This document shows positions 36,289 to 46,182 of a DNA stretch of 64,000 nucleotides, one piece after another. Each line of letters starts with the position of its first letter. Position 1 is the stretch's first letter. Position numbers and translations under genes: made by a program. Location: positions 2,790,001-2,854,000 of the forward strand of contig NZ_AP022598.1 of assembly GCF_010725485.1 (NCBI RefSeq), given 5' to 3'. The notes under the pieces were generated by a model, which searched no databases, was not told the DNA's origin, and saw only the letters and a program-made list of their open reading frames with translations. Source of the stretch: Mycolicibacterium parafortuitum (lineage in GTDB: Bacteria; Actinomycetota; Actinomycetes; Mycobacteriales; Mycobacteriaceae).

Positions 36289-37052
36289 GACTCGATCGTC
36301 CTCCTCTCGGTCGCCGACGCGCTACGGCCATCCGCCGCGTCATCCGCCGCGTCGATGTGCTCGCGGACCAGTCGCGGGTACCGGCCGCGGTCCGGCCGGA
36401 AGATGTCGTGCGGTGAGTCGACGAATTCGTGCAGCTTCGCGGCGGGGAAGTCCGCGCGGTAGCGCGCCCACGCCGCGTCGTCGACGATCGGCGCGTTCGG
36501 GCTGCGGACCACCAGCAGCGGTGGCTGCCGGCACGCCAGCGGCTCCCACAACGACTGTGTTCTCGCGGCGCGGATCGTCGCGAATCCGGCCGCGCGGTCG
36601 ACCCGCTCACCGACCGGCGTGCCGCGCCAGCGCCCCTCGAGCAGGCGGGTGACGATGTCGTCGGACAGTGCGATCTCCTGCGGTACGTAGTCGCCGATCG
36701 ACACCGAGCGCACCCGGTCCGGGTTGGCCAGGGCCCACAGCAGCGCGTACGGGGTCCCGCGCGAGAACGTCATCACGTGCACCGGGCCGTCGGTGACGTC
36801 GTCGACCACGGCGCCGACATCGCCGGCGAGGGTGTCCGAGTCGAACGGTCCGGACCGCGCATGGCTGTGGCCGTGGCCCCGCAGTTCGACGACGACAGCC
36901 CGCCGGCCCAGGACAGGCAGGACCTCGGTGTAATCGTCGGCGACACAGGTGAACCCGGGCACGAACACCACGGGTGCCCCGAGGTCGTCACCGCCGGAGT
37001 CCAGGTAACGCAGGCGCGCGCCGGCGTGCTCGGTGAAGCGAAACTCCGGCAT
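36285..37052 (-). CDS. alpha/beta-fold hydrolase
   Basis: A 255-aa hydrolase with V-F-V-P-G-F-T (oxyanion hole side), E-L-R-G-H-G-H-S and a nucleophile elbow T-F-S-R-G-T (Ser about 95). The acid and the histidine (S-P-H-D-I-F) are present. This is the general hydrolase/lyase pattern seen in esterases and haloperoxidase-type proteins. The stop overlaps the following Met/His-rich gene by 4 bases. Substrate unknown. Confidence 0.82.
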   Translation of the reverse strand: MPEFRFTEHAGARLRYLDSGGDDLGAPVVFVPGFTCVADDYTEVLPVLGRRAVVVELRGHGHSHARSGPFDSDTLAGDVGAVVDDVTDGPVHVMTFSRGTPYALLWALANPDRVRSVSIGDYVPQEIALSDDIVTRLLEGRWRGTPVGERVDRAAGFATIRAARTQSLWEPLACRQPPLLVVRSPNAPIVDDAAWARYRADFPAAKLHEFVDSPHDIFRPDRGRYPRLVREHIDAADDAADGRSASATERRTIES

Positions 37053-37064
37053 GGGCCGAGTGTG

Positions 37065-38189
37065 TCAGCCCTTCGGCGGGACCGGGGCGGCGGCCTGCAC
37101 TGCCGGGACGCCGGTCTCGGCCTTCATCCGCTCGAACAACTCGACGTAGTACGGCGTGCACTGCGCCAGCGCCTGTTCGGTGGTGAACAGCGGCCGGTAG
37201 CCCAGATCGCGTTCGGCCTTCGCGATGGAGAAGTAGTTGTCCAGGTAAAGGCGTTCCACCGCAAGCGGTTCCAGCAGCGGCTTGGGTAGCCCGAACTTGA
37301 AGTGCAGGAACTGCCAGGCCATCATCGCCGCCCACACCAGCCGGCCGGGCATCCACAGCGACGGCCACGGTTGGCCGCAGGCCTCCACCACCGGCCGGGA
37401 GAACTCGAACATGTTGATCGGCTCGCCGTCGTTGATGAAGTACGCCTGGCCCGGTGCGGTCCCGCCCTCGACGAGGTGCTCGGCGGCCAGGATGAAGCCG
37501 TGCACCAGGTTGTGCACGTAGGAGTTGTCGAGCTTGACGTTCTTGCTGCCGACCAGCACCTTCACGTGACCGGCCAGCACGCTCTCGAAGACCTTGCGGA
37601 ACATGGTCTGGTCGCCCCGGCCCCAGATCCCGCTGGGCCGGATCGAGCAGGTCAGCAAGCCCGAGACCCCGTTCTGCGACAGCACGAACTTCTCGGCGAC
37701 CACCTTGGTCTCGGTGTAGAGATCGTTGAAACGCTGGGTGTACGGCAGGGTTTCGTCTCCGCCGGCGATGCGCTGCCCGCCCATCACCACACTGTTGGAC
37801 GCGGTGTAGACGAAGCGTTTGGTGCCTGCCTTCTGCGCGGCCCGCACCAGGTTCTCGGTCCCGGTGACGTTCACCGCGAAGCTGCGCTGCCGGTACTCCT
37901 CGGTGACCGACGCGCCGCCCATCAGGTCGATGACCGCGGCGGTGTGGAACACGGTGTCGACCGTGTCTGCGCCGGTGCCCACCGCACGGGCGACGTCGTC
38001 GGGGTTCGTGATGTCGCCGACGGACACCTCAAGCCGAGGGTGTTCCGGCATCGGTGACGGAACCCGGTCGAACGAGCGCACCCGCAGGCCCCGCTTCAGG
38101 AGTTCGGTGACCAGGTTGGCGCCGACAAACCCGGAGCCGCCGGTGACCAGCACGTGGCCGAGTTCTGTGCGCAGCGAGGCATCACCCAT
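37065..38189 (-). CDS. 3-beta-hydroxysteroid dehydrogenase/isomerase (cholesterol oxidation)
   Basis: A 374-aa member of the extended SDR 3beta-HSD family. It has G-G-S-G-F-V-G at residues 17-23 and the catalytic Y-T-E-T-K near 160. By length and order (next to xseB) it matches Rv1106c, which oxidises cholesterol to cholestenone, the entry step of sterol breakdown. A hydrophobic stretch near residues 290-310 (A-A-M-M-A-W-Q-F-L) suggests membrane association. The exact KstR-type site 38204-38217 lies 15 bases upstream of the ATG, which fits sterol-inducible expression. Confidence 0.9.
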   Translation of the reverse strand: MGDASLRTELGHVLVTGGSGFVGANLVTELLKRGLRVRSFDRVPSPMPEHPRLEVSVGDITNPDDVARAVGTGADTVDTVFHTAAVIDLMGGASVTEEYRQRSFAVNVTGTENLVRAAQKAGTKRFVYTASNSVVMGGQRIAGGDETLPYTQRFNDLYTETKVVAEKFVLSQNGVSGLLTCSIRPSGIWGRGDQTMFRKVFESVLAGHVKVLVGSKNVKLDNSYVHNLVHGFILAAEHLVEGGTAPGQAYFINDGEPINMFEFSRPVVEACGQPWPSLWMPGRLVWAAMMAWQFLHFKFGLPKPLLEPLAVERLYLDNYFSIAKAERDLGYRPLFTTEQALAQCTPYYVELFERMKAETGVPAVQAAAPVPPKG

Positions 38190-38203
38190 GCGGGCAGACT
38201 AAC

Positions 38204-38217
38204 TGAAACGTGTTCCA
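38204..38217. promoter_or_regulatory. KstR-type operator upstream of 3-beta-HSD
   Basis: TGAAACGTGTTCCA matches TnnAACnnGTTnnA at every fixed position. It lies 15 bases before the start of the hydroxysteroid dehydrogenase. KstR is known to repress mycobacterial cholesterol genes, so the site and gene agree. Confidence 0.85.
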
Positions 38218-38251
38218 ATTTCGAGAGCTGAGCGGAAAACCCGTTCCCGCC

Positions 38252-38464
38252 TCACACGTCCTCTTCGGCATTGGAGGCCAGTGCCTTCTCGACCCGCTCG
38301 CGAGCGCCGGCTAAGTGCTCCTCACACCGTTTCGCCAGCTGTTCACCTCTTTCCCAGAGTTTCAGCGACGAATCGAGGTCGAGGCCACCGTGCTCAAGCT
38401 GCTCCACGACATCGATCAGTTCGTCGCGCGCCTGTTCGTATCCGAGTTGACTAATAGGCTTCAC
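38252..38464 (-). CDS. xseB: exodeoxyribonuclease VII small subunit
   Basis: XseB, 70 aa, with [17 protein letters not shown] in the middle, the signature of the family. It pairs with XseA to form exonuclease VII, which degrades single-stranded DNA. Its ATG overlaps the xseA stop by 4 bases, so the two subunits are made together, as in Rv1108c-Rv1107c. Confidence 0.93.
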   Translation of the reverse strand: MKPISQLGYEQARDELIDVVEQLEHGGLDLDSSLKLWERGEQLAKRCEEHLAGARERVEKALASNAEEDV

Positions 38465-39708
38465 TGTTCCCCCTCGCTCGTCGCTGTGATCGCGCCGTCG
38501 CCGACCCGCACCCGCAGCCTGGTGCCCGCCGGGGCGTCGGCGACCGACCCGAGGATCTGTGGTTCACCGGAGTCCGGGATCGTCTGCACCACCGCGTAAC
38601 CCCGGGCCAGCGTCGCCGCGGGACCCAGTGTCGCCAGCCGTGCCGACAGGTGCCCGATGCGCTCCGATTCCCTCGTCAACAGCCGGGTGATGTCGCGCCG
38701 GGCCGCGGCGCGGGCGCGGTGCACCTCGTCGGCGCGGGCGTCGATGGCCGCGAGCGGCCGGGCCAGCACCGGCCGGCTGCGCAGCTGCGCGACGACGTGC
38801 GCCTCACGGTTCACCCAGTTGCGCAGCGCGCGGGCGCTGCGGCGCCGCAGATCCGAGATCAGCGCCTGCTCGGCGGCGGTGTCGGGCACGATCCGCTTCG
38901 CCGCGTCGGTCGGCGTCGCCGCGCGCAGGTCGGCCACCAGGTCACACAGCGGATTGTCCGGTTCGTGTCCGATCGCGCTGACCACCGGCGTGGTGCACCG
39001 GGAGATCTCACGGCACAGCGTCTCGTCGGAGAACGGCAGCAGATCCTCGACGCTGCCGCCGCCACGCGCCAGCACGATCACGTCGACCTCCGGGTCGGCG
39101 TCGAGCGCGCGCAGGGCCTCGACGATCTGGGGGACCGCGTTGGGCCCCTGCACCACGGTGTTGCGCACCGCGAACCGCACGGCGGGCCATCTGCTGGATG
39201 CGACGGCCATGATGTCGTGCTCGGCTGCCGAGGCGCGGCCGGTGATCAAGCCGATGGTGCCCGGCAGGAACGGGATGGGCCGCTTCAGCCGGGGGTCGAA
39301 CAGCCCTTCGGCATCGAGCAGGCGGCGCAGCCGCTCGATGCGGGCCAGCAGTTCGCCGATCCCGACCGCGCGGATCTCACTGACCCGCAGCGAGAACGTG
39401 CCGCGGCCGGTGTAGAAGTTCGGCTTGCCGTAGACGATCACCTGGGTGCCGTCGGTCATCTTCACCGGCGCGTTGACGACCAGGTCGCGCGGACATGTCA
39501 GCGACAGCGACATGTCGGCCGCCGGATCCCGAAGGGTGATGAACGCGGTGTTGGAGTTCGGGCGCAGCGTCAGCTGGGCGATCTGGCCCTCGACCCACAC
39601 CGCGCCGAGCTTGTCGATCCATCCGGCCACGCGGATGGCCACCCCGCGGACCGGAAACGGGTTGTCCGCCGATTGTCCGGGGTCGCCGTCCGCCCTCGCC
39701 GAGGTCAC
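38461..39708 (-). CDS. xseA: exodeoxyribonuclease VII large subunit
   Basis: XseA, 415 aa. The N-terminal OB-fold (about 12-110, [10 protein letters not shown]) is followed by the catalytic region with [24 protein letters not shown] and the S-A-I-G-H-E-P-D-N motif, and ends in a coiled-coil-like Arg-rich segment. It degrades ssDNA in mismatch and damage repair. It is second in a chain of overlapping genes with the upstream lipid-droplet protein and downstream xseB. Confidence 0.94.
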   Translation of the reverse strand: MTSARADGDPGQSADNPFPVRGVAIRVAGWIDKLGAVWVEGQIAQLTLRPNSNTAFITLRDPAADMSLSLTCPRDLVVNAPVKMTDGTQVIVYGKPNFYTGRGTFSLRVSEIRAVGIGELLARIERLRRLLDAEGLFDPRLKRPIPFLPGTIGLITGRASAAEHDIMAVASSRWPAVRFAVRNTVVQGPNAVPQIVEALRALDADPEVDVIVLARGGGSVEDLLPFSDETLCREISRCTTPVVSAIGHEPDNPLCDLVADLRAATPTDAAKRIVPDTAAEQALISDLRRRSARALRNWVNREAHVVAQLRSRPVLARPLAAIDARADEVHRARAAARRDITRLLTRESERIGHLSARLATLGPAATLARGYAVVQTIPDSGEPQILGSVADAPAGTRLRVRVGDGAITATSEGEQ

Positions 39709-40301
39709 TTCGCCGACGCGCGCGTGATCCTGTTGGCCAGCAGCGTCTGGTACGGCGCGCGCGCCTTCGTGGACTCCTCGTAGGCGAGCAGCGCCTCCAG
39801 ATCCGGCACGCGCAGCGACGTCAGCCGGGCCCGCAGCTGGGCCAGGGTCAGCGAGTCGTATTCGATCTCGGCCGCGATGTCCGGGGCATCCGGTGCGGTC
39901 GCCGGCGGCTCCGTCACCGATTCGGCCTTCGCGATGTCGGGATCACCGCTGAACAGCGCGAACCGTCCCTCGGTCAGCCGCTCCCCGTCGCGCACGGGGA
40001 GATCGACGACGTCCCCGAGATCCGCGTCGTCCGTGTTGTGGCTGCCCCCGGAGTCAAGATCCTCGTCGAACGTCGCCCACTCCGGTTGTTCGTCCTTGGG
40101 CGGGAAGATCGACTCCAGCGTCTCGTCGCCCTTGATCACCAACTCCGCGACGTCCTGCTGCATCTTCATGACAAGCTGGGCGATCTGGCTGGCGATCGTC
40201 ATCGGGTACATCAGGATGGTCTGGGGGAGCTTGCGGGTCTCCTCGATGGCGGTCACTGCCGCACCTACGAGCAGCCGGACGCCATACGGTGCAGTTGACA
40301 T
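39705..40301 (-). CDS. lipid-droplet-associated protein (Rv1109c-like)
   Basis: A 198-aa protein with an N-terminal hydrophobic/amphipathic segment ([11 protein letters not shown], then [12 protein letters not shown]) followed by acidic, disordered sequence and a SAP-like C-terminal helix pair ([20 protein letters not shown]). This is the mycobacterial Rv1109c family, annotated as lipid-droplet-associated; the helix at the C-terminus is typical. It starts the overlapping minus-strand chain with xseA and xseB and is divergent from ispH. Binding to triacylglycerol droplets is family knowledge, not visible in the sequence. Confidence 0.8.
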   Translation of the reverse strand: MSTAPYGVRLLVGAAVTAIEETRKLPQTILMYPMTIASQIAQLVMKMQQDVAELVIKGDETLESIFPPKDEQPEWATFDEDLDSGGSHNTDDADLGDVVDLPVRDGERLTEGRFALFSGDPDIAKAESVTEPPATAPDAPDIAAEIEYDSLTLAQLRARLTSLRVPDLEALLAYEESTKARAPYQTLLANRITRASAK

Positions 40302-40353
40302 GCGCACAGCCTACGGCTGGGCGGTTCGGCCGGCCGGTAAGTACCCTGGACTC

Positions 40354-41355
40354 ATGCCGCCGACTGTCAACATGGGCATCCCTGGTGCCGCGAGCTCAGT
40401 AGCCGAACGGACGGCAGGTAAACGAGTTCTTCTCGCCGAACCGCGCGGCTACTGCGCCGGCGTGGACCGCGCCGTGGAGACCGTCGAACGCGCCTTGGAG
40501 AAGCACGGCGCCCCTGTTTACGTCCGGCACGAGATCGTGCACAACCGCTACGTCGTCGACACGCTGGCCAAGGCCGGTGCGGTGTTCGTCGAGCAGACCG
40601 ACGAGGTCCCGGAGGGGGCCATCGTGGTGTTCTCCGCGCACGGTGTCGCGCCCTGGGTGCACGAGGAGGCGGCTGCACGCAATCTGCAGACCATCGACGC
40701 CACCTGCCCGTTGGTGACCAAGGTGCACAACGAGGCCAAGCGCTTCGCCCGCGACGACTACGACATCCTGCTCGTCGGCCACGAGGGCCACGAGGAGGTC
40801 GTCGGGACCGCCGGTGAGGCGCCCGACCACGTCCAGGTCGTCGACAACCCCGACGCCGTCGACAAGGTCACCGTGCGCGACCCGAACAAGGTGATCTGGC
40901 TGTCGCAGACCACGCTGAGCGTCGACGAGACGATGGAGACGGTGCGCCGGCTCCGCGAGAAGTTCCCGACGCTGCAGGACCCGCCCAGCGACGACATCTG
41001 CTACGCGACCCAGAACCGTCAGGTCGCGGTCAAGGCGATGGCGCCGGAGTGCGAGCTGGTGATCGTCGTCGGATCGAAGAACTCGTCGAACTCGGTGCGC
41101 CTCGTCGAGGTCGCGCTCGGCGCCGGTTCCGCCGCCGCACACCTGGTCGACTACGCCGAGGACATCGACCCGGCCTGGTTCTCCGGGGTCACCACGGTCG
41201 GCGTCACCTCCGGGGCCTCGGTGCCCGAGATCCTGGTGCGCGGGGTGCTGGACCGGCTGGCCGACTACGGCTACGACACCGTGCAACCGGTGACCACCGC
41301 CAACGAGACGCTCGTCTTCGCCCTGCCGCGGGAGATCCGCCCGGCGCGCGCGTGA
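40354..41355 (+). CDS. ispH: 4-hydroxy-3-methylbut-2-enyl diphosphate reductase IspH (LytB)
   Basis: Last enzyme of the MEP isoprenoid route; it reduces HMBPP to IPP and DMAPP with a [4Fe-4S] cluster. The 333 residues carry the three cluster cysteines in R-G-Y-C-A-G (about Cys34), D-A-T-C-P and D-I-C-Y-A-T, and the T-Q-T/T-S-G-A-S-V-P motifs. It corresponds to Rv1110 (lytB2). The ATG lies 7 bases after a -10-like TACCCT (40342-40347), so transcription is probably leaderless. The stop overlaps the next gene start (GTGA). Confidence 0.94.
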   Translation: MPPTVNMGIPGAASSVAERTAGKRVLLAEPRGYCAGVDRAVETVERALEKHGAPVYVRHEIVHNRYVVDTLAKAGAVFVEQTDEVPEGAIVVFSAHGVAPWVHEEAAARNLQTIDATCPLVTKVHNEAKRFARDDYDILLVGHEGHEEVVGTAGEAPDHVQVVDNPDAVDKVTVRDPNKVIWLSQTTLSVDETMETVRRLREKFPTLQDPPSDDICYATQNRQVAVKAMAPECELVIVVGSKNSSNSVRLVEVALGAGSAAAHLVDYAEDIDPAWFSGVTTVGVTSGASVPEILVRGVLDRLADYGYDTVQPVTTANETLVFALPREIRPARA

Positions 41356-43136
41356 ACCTCGTGCGCCGCAGGGCCGGCGGAGCGCTGCTCGCCATCCTGC
41401 TGCTGGTGCTCGCCGGCTGCAGCGACGCCGGGGACCGCCTCGCCGACACCGTGCACGGCTTCGCCGACGCGCTCGGCCGCGGCGACGCGGCAGCCGCTGC
41501 GGCACTGACATCGGACTCCGCCGGCGCCACCGCGACCCTGACCGAACTGTTCGCCAGCCTCGGCGACGAGGTCGGCTTCGACGTGCCGACGGTCTCGCGC
41601 GAGGAGAACTCGGCGCGGTTCACGCTGGCCGCCACCTGGAAGTTCGGTCCCGAGAAGGCCAACGAGTGGACCTACACCACCGAGGGCACCGCGACCGAGA
41701 AGGACGGTGACTGGGTCGTCGACTGGAACCCGGCGACCGTCGCGCCCGGCCTGGACGCCGGCCCGCTGTCCTACACCAACTTGGCCCCGCAGCCGGCCGC
41801 GCGCGTCCTGGACCGCACCGGCGCCGAACTGCTCACCCAGCACATCGTCACCCTGGTCGACCTGGCGCCCGGGGTCGACGTGAACGCCGTTGCGGCCCTG
41901 CTCAATCCGATCGCGCCGACGATCACCGCGCAGTCGCTGACCGGTGATCTGGCCGAAGCCGCGGGCAAGCCCGTCACCGCGATCACGGTGCGCGCGGAAG
42001 ACCTGGCGCCGATCCAGGAGCCGCTGGCCGCGCTGCCGAATGTGACGCTGCGACCGCAGACCCGGCTGCTGGCCACCGATCGTGCGCTGACCTCGCCGAC
42101 CCTGGCGGGGCTCGGCGAGCTGTGGCAGCAGCGCACCGACGACGCCACCGGCTGGGCGGTCCTCGCCGAAACCCCGGCCGGCGCCAAGCATGTCGGCGGC
42201 CAGGATGCGTCGCCGGTCGGCGACATCGCCAGCACACTCGACATCGGCATGCAGCTGGCCGCCGAGGCCGCGCTGGCCCCGCTGACCACCCCCGCCGCGC
42301 TGGTGGCGGTCCAGCCGTCGACGGGCAACCTGCTCGTCGTCGCGCAGAACGCGCCCGCCGACGCGCAGGGCGCGATCGCGCTCACCGGCCTCTATCCGCC
42401 GGGCTCGACGTTCAAGACCGTGACGGTGTCGGCGGCGCTGCAGGCAGGGCAGGTCACCCCGGACAGCATCGTCGGCTGCCCGGGCACCGAGAACATCGAG
42501 GGCAGGCAGATCCCCAATGACGACAACTTCGAACTCGGCGACGTCCCGCTGCACACCGCGTTCGCGAAGTCGTGCAACACCACGATGGGACGGTTGGCGG
42601 TCGGGCTGCCCGCGGACGGTCTCACCAAGGCCGCCGCGCAGCTGGGCCTCGGTATCGACTACGTCGCCCCGGGGATGACGACGGTCACCGGTTCGGTGCC
42701 CGTCGCGGACACGCCTGCGCTGCGCGTGGAAGAGGGCATCGGACAGGGCAAGGTCACCGCGTCGCCGTTCGGGATGGCTCTGGTCGCCGCGACGCTGGCT
42801 CGCGGATCGGTACCCGCGCCCGCGATCGTCGAGGGGGCGCCCGGGGTTTCGGACACCACCCCGGAGCCGCTGCCGCCGAGCGTCGACGAGCAGGTGCGGG
42901 CGATGATGCGCGAGACGATCACCGGCGGCACCGCCACCCAGCTCCAGGACATCCCCGACATGCTCGGCAAGACCGGAACCGCGGAGTACGTCAATTCCCA
43001 GGTCGACGAACAACGGGCACACGGCTGGTTCGTCGGGATTCGCGGCGATCTCGCGCTCGCGGTGTTCGTCGGCGACGCGGGCAGTTCGGGTCCCGCGGTC
43101 GACGCGGCGGGTGGATTCCTGCGCGCGATCGGCTAG
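41352..43136 (+). CDS. lipoprotein penicillin-binding protein with MecA_N-like domain
   Basis: A 594-aa class B transpeptidase-like protein. It has a lipoprotein signal ending L-V-L-A-G-C (Cys at about 24), an NTF2-like (MecA_N) domain at about 30-140, and a transpeptidase domain with S-T-F-K (Ser352-Lys355), S-C-N (407-409) and K-T-G (540-542), all intact. It crosslinks peptidoglycan at the outer face of the membrane. It resembles recalled Rv2864c (PBP-lipo) but is a paralogue at a different site, coupled to ispH by a 4-base GTGA overlap. Start GTG 41352 gives the signal peptide directly. Confidence 0.88.
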   Translation: MNLVRRRAGGALLAILLLVLAGCSDAGDRLADTVHGFADALGRGDAAAAAALTSDSAGATATLTELFASLGDEVGFDVPTVSREENSARFTLAATWKFGPEKANEWTYTTEGTATEKDGDWVVDWNPATVAPGLDAGPLSYTNLAPQPAARVLDRTGAELLTQHIVTLVDLAPGVDVNAVAALLNPIAPTITAQSLTGDLAEAAGKPVTAITVRAEDLAPIQEPLAALPNVTLRPQTRLLATDRALTSPTLAGLGELWQQRTDDATGWAVLAETPAGAKHVGGQDASPVGDIASTLDIGMQLAAEAALAPLTTPAALVAVQPSTGNLLVVAQNAPADAQGAIALTGLYPPGSTFKTVTVSAALQAGQVTPDSIVGCPGTENIEGRQIPNDDNFELGDVPLHTAFAKSCNTTMGRLAVGLPADGLTKAAAQLGLGIDYVAPGMTTVTGSVPVADTPALRVEEGIGQGKVTASPFGMALVAATLARGSVPAPAIVEGAPGVSDTTPEPLPPSVDEQVRAMMRETITGGTATQLQDIPDMLGKTGTAEYVNSQVDEQRAHGWFVGIRGDLALAVFVGDAGSSGPAVDAAGGFLRAIG

Positions 43137-44251
43137 ATGTCGTACTCCCAGTGGTCCGCTTCGCGGGGCTCGCGCCTGCGGTTGCGGTACTCGGCCCGCT
43201 CGCCGGACTCGTCGCCGCGGTAGCGCACCCGCGAGATCGGGTGGTGTGAGCCGGCGTCGGCGGTGTACGGATCGAACGGCTCGGGATCGCCGTAGCGGGT
43301 GGGGCGATCGTCGTAGCGTGACGGCCGGCGACGCTCGGGCCGGGGCCGCTCGTAGCGGTCCTCGCGGTCGTACCGGGCCCGGCGTTCCCGCGGCTGCCGC
43401 GGTTCGCGGGGCTCACGCGGTTCCCTCGCCTCGCGGGGTTCCCGCGACTCACGGGAGGACGAGGGCCGGGGACGGCGGCGCGGCTCGCCGGCGGGCCGGT
43501 CGTCTGTCCTGGGACGGCGGCGCCGGGGCGGGACGTCGTCGACGACGGGCTCGATGATCTCGGTCTCCGCCGCGCGCGGCCGCCGCCGTGGCGCATCCCG
43601 TCTCGCCGGGTCCCGTCCGTCACGCGCGGACCTACTCGCGGCGGCCTTTGCCGCACCGGCGCGGCGACGATCGGGGGCCCGGCGCGCCCGCTTGGGCGGA
43701 GCATCGGCCTTCTGCGCGCCCTTGGTGATCCCGCCGACAAGCGCCGACACCTTCTCGGCGAGCCCGCCTCCGCGTCGCGGCCGGGTCGACTCGTCGTCGG
43801 CCGCCGGGGCGGCGGGGGCGGACTTGGCGAAGTACCACCGCGCCAGCCCGATCAGAAGTACCGCCGCGGCGGTGAAGAACATCAACGGGAAACGCTCGAT
43901 CAACGGGTAGCCGCAGTTGATCAGCAGATCCTTGATGCCCTCGATCTGGCTGCCGTGCATCATCAGATACGCGCCGGGCACTGTGACGAACAGCACCAGG
44001 GGCGGCTGGATCACAGCGGTGAAGAGGCTGGCCTGCTGGACGGCCAGGACCGCGATCAGGCAGCCGAGGACATACAGCGTCGAGAACGCGGAGGTGAGCT
44101 GTCCGCTGCCGGAACCGGCATCGAAGGCGAAGCCGATGGCTGATGCGACAACCGCACTCAGAATGGCGCCCCACCACGGAATCCCTGCGATATCGGGGTG
44201 CACGGAGCGGTGATCGGCGGCCACGGCCGATCGCGCACGCTGTCCTGACAC
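43133..44251 (-). CDS. membrane protein with Arg-rich disordered tail (DUF6542, Rv1111c-like)
   Basis: A 372-aa protein. Residues 20-145 contain four membrane helices (W-W-G-A-I-L-S-A-V-V, L-Y-V-L-G-C-L-I-A, P-L-V-L-F-V-T-V-P and F-P-L-M-F-F-T-A-A-A), and the remaining 220 residues are disordered and rich in Arg/Pro/Glu, with repeated R-E-P units at about 270-292. The layout matches Rv1111c. The tail is strongly basic and could bind nucleic acid or cell-wall polymers. Ends in a 4-base tail-to-tail overlap with the PBP gene. Confidence 0.8.
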   Translation of the reverse strand: MSGQRARSAVAADHRSVHPDIAGIPWWGAILSAVVASAIGFAFDAGSGSGQLTSAFSTLYVLGCLIAVLAVQQASLFTAVIQPPLVLFVTVPGAYLMMHGSQIEGIKDLLINCGYPLIERFPLMFFTAAAVLLIGLARWYFAKSAPAAPAADDESTRPRRGGGLAEKVSALVGGITKGAQKADAPPKRARRAPDRRRAGAAKAAASRSARDGRDPARRDAPRRRPRAAETEIIEPVVDDVPPRRRRPRTDDRPAGEPRRRPRPSSSRESREPREAREPREPREPRQPRERRARYDREDRYERPRPERRRPSRYDDRPTRYGDPEPFDPYTADAGSHHPISRVRYRGDESGERAEYRNRRREPREADHWEYDI

Positions 44252-44333
44252 ATGTCGACCGTACCGGCTGTCGCTATGTGACGTTGCAAGGGAACGGTGG
44301 CGTGGCGATCACATTCCCTACACTGTGGACCCC

Positions 44334-45407
44334 GTGGGCCTGAATCTCGGAATCGTCGGACTGCCGAACGTGGGTAAGTCGACTCTGTTCAACGCGCTGA
44401 CACGCAACGACGTGCTGGCGGCGAACTACCCGTTCGCGACGATCGAGCCGAACGAGGGGGTGGTGGCACTCCCTGATCCGCGGCTGAACGAACTGGCCGA
44501 GATGTTCGGCTCGGAGAAGATCGTCCCGGCACCGGTGACGTTCGTCGACATCGCCGGCATCGTCAAGGGCGCGTCCGAAGGTGCGGGGCTGGGCAACAAG
44601 TTCCTGGCCAACATCCGCGAAAGTGACGCGATCTGCCAAGTGGTACGCGTGTTCGCCGACGACGACGTGGTCCACGTCGACGGGCGGGTCGATCCGAAGT
44701 CCGACATCGAGGTGATCGAGACCGAGCTGATCCTGGCCGACATGCAGACCCTTGAGCGCGCGTTGCCGCGGCTGGAGAAGGAAGCTCGGACGAACAAGGA
44801 CCGCCGCCCGGTCTACGACGCCGCGGTCGCGGCCAGCGAGGTGCTCAACACCGGCAAGACCCTGTTCTCCGCGGGCACCGATGTGTCGTTGCTGCGCGAG
44901 CTGAACCTGATGACGTCCAAGCCGTTCCTGTACGTGTTCAACGCCGACGAGTCGGTGCTGACCGACGAGAAGCGGATCGCCGAGCTGCGGGAGCTGGTCG
45001 CACCGGCCGACGCGGTGTTCCTCGACGCGAAGATCGAGGCCGAACTTCAGGAGCTCGACGAGGAGTCCGCGGCCGAGCTGCTGGAGTCGATCGGACAGAC
45101 CGAGCGGGGCCTGGATGCGTTGGCGCGGGCGGGTTTCCACGCGCTCAAGCTGCAGACCTACCTGACCGCGGGCCCGAAAGAGGCGCGCGCCTGGACGATT
45201 CATCAGGGCGACACCGCGCCCAAGGCGGCCGGGGTGATCCATTCCGATTTCGAGAAGGGCTTCATCAAGGCCGAGGTCGTCTCGTTCGAGGACCTTAAGG
45301 CGGCCGGGTCGATGGCCGCGGCGAAGGCCGCGGGCAAGGTCCGGATGGAGGGCAAGGACTACGTTATGCAGGACGGTGACGTGGTGGAGTTCCGCTTTAA
45401 CGTGTAG
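44334..45407 (+). CDS. ychF: redox-regulated ATPase/GTPase YchF (OLA1)
   Basis: A 357-aa OBG-family P-loop ATPase bound to ribosomes; it acts in translation and stress response. Walker A G-L-P-N-V-G-K-S-T is at 9-17 and D-I-A-G-I-V-K-G-A-S-E-G is the switch II block; the TGS/YchF-C domain ends with D-V-V-E-F-R-F-N-V. It corresponds to Rv1112. GTG 44334 equals the recalled family length and sits about 10 bases after a TACACT -10 (44319-44324), so it may be leaderless; GTG 44325 would fall inside that promoter. Confidence 0.93.
   Translation: MGLNLGIVGLPNVGKSTLFNALTRNDVLAANYPFATIEPNEGVVALPDPRLNELAEMFGSEKIVPAPVTFVDIAGIVKGASEGAGLGNKFLANIRESDAICQVVRVFADDDVVHVDGRVDPKSDIEVIETELILADMQTLERALPRLEKEARTNKDRRPVYDAAVAASEVLNTGKTLFSAGTDVSLLRELNLMTSKPFLYVFNADESVLTDEKRIAELRELVAPADAVFLDAKIEAELQELDEESAAELLESIGQTERGLDALARAGFHALKLQTYLTAGPKEARAWTIHQGDTAPKAAGVIHSDFEKGFIKAEVVSFEDLKAAGSMAAAKAAGKVRMEGKDYVMQDGDVVEFRFNV
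45375..45405. repeat. 3' end of ychF, parent copy of the vapBC-flanking repeats
   Basis: The last 31 bases before the final AG of the stop (45375-45405) match the repeats at 46090-46120 and 46759-46789 at about 24 of 31 positions against the second of those. All three read D/N-V-V-E-F-R-x-N-V in the same frame, so the copies derive from a ychF end. See findings. Confidence 0.7.
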
Positions 45408-45433
45408 GCGGATTCCCGTTCAGCGTCTCCGTG

Positions 45434-46036
45434 TCATCGGGTGCGCATGGCGAGAGCGGCATGCGGTCTGACGCGTTCCGTACCCGGACGTTGTAGGCGA
45501 TCCACCTCGACGAATCCTGCCGCCGACAGCGTCTCCGACATCTCGTCGACGGGCCAGCGATAGGCGGTCGTCACCTTGTGGTCGAAGGGTTCGACCTGCT
45601 TGCCTTCGAAGAACCCGATCACGAGAGTTCCGTTGTCGGACAACGCCGTACGAAGGGTGCGAAGAACCTCGGTGAGGGTGGCGGGTTCGAAGTGGATAAG
45701 TGAGTACCAAGCCAGTACCCCGCCGAGGGAACCGCGTGGCAGGTCGAGGTCGCTCATCGAGCCGACGGTGAACTCGACCTCGGGCCGGTTCGCGCGGGCA
45801 CTGTCGATGAACGCAGGTACCAGATCGATCCCGATTGCCGTGAGACCGAGGTCCGTCAAGTATCCGGTCAGGTGCCCAGGTCCGCAGCCGGCATCGAGAA
45901 TCGTGCCGTCAGATCGCTCGAAGTGTTTTTCGAGGAATCGGAGATCGTCAGGATGGACATGAGTGACTGCGCCGAACATTCTGGCGTAGGCGTCGGATAC
46001 CTCCGTGTAGCGGCGCCTGACGACGGGGTCCGTCAT
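45434..46036 (-). CDS. SAM-dependent class I methyltransferase
   Basis: A 200-aa Rossmann methyltransferase. Motif I D-A-G-C-G-P-G-H-L-T is at about 49-58, motif II G-I-D-L-V at about 69-73, then L-P-R-G-S-L-G-G-V-L-A-W-Y-S-L-I-H-F. It is of the broad methyltransferase-11/25 type, so the substrate cannot be stated. It is convergent with ychF and lies in the accessory stretch before vapBC. Confidence 0.8.
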   Translation of the reverse strand: MTDPVVRRRYTEVSDAYARMFGAVTHVHPDDLRFLEKHFERSDGTILDAGCGPGHLTGYLTDLGLTAIGIDLVPAFIDSARANRPEVEFTVGSMSDLDLPRGSLGGVLAWYSLIHFEPATLTEVLRTLRTALSDNGTLVIGFFEGKQVEPFDHKVTTAYRWPVDEMSETLSAAGFVEVDRLQRPGTERVRPHAALAMRTR

Positions 46037-46089
46037 GATGGCAACTGTAGGCGGCAGGTCCGTTGATGATCCGTGACGTTAATCGACGG

Positions 46090-46120
46090 CGGAATGTCGT
46101 GGAGTTTCGCTGCAACGTGT
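46090..46120. repeat. left direct repeat flanking vapBC
   Basis: Identical to 46759-46789 except one base (G for T, reading F-R-C-N instead of F-R-F-N). Similarity extends upstream to about 46073, where both copies begin GTGAC. It lies 62 bases upstream of the vapB start. It encodes N-V-V-E-F-R-C-N-V in the frame of ychF's end. Confidence 0.85.
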
Positions 46121-46182
46121 CGCCGGACCTTCGCCTCCGTGGCATCATGGAATGCATCGATGATGCGCATGGAGGTGTCGTG

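Noticed and set aside
38650..39783. Long plus-strand frames over xseA
   Set aside because: Antisense to a complete xseA with intact motifs; the translations are Arg-rich low-complexity.
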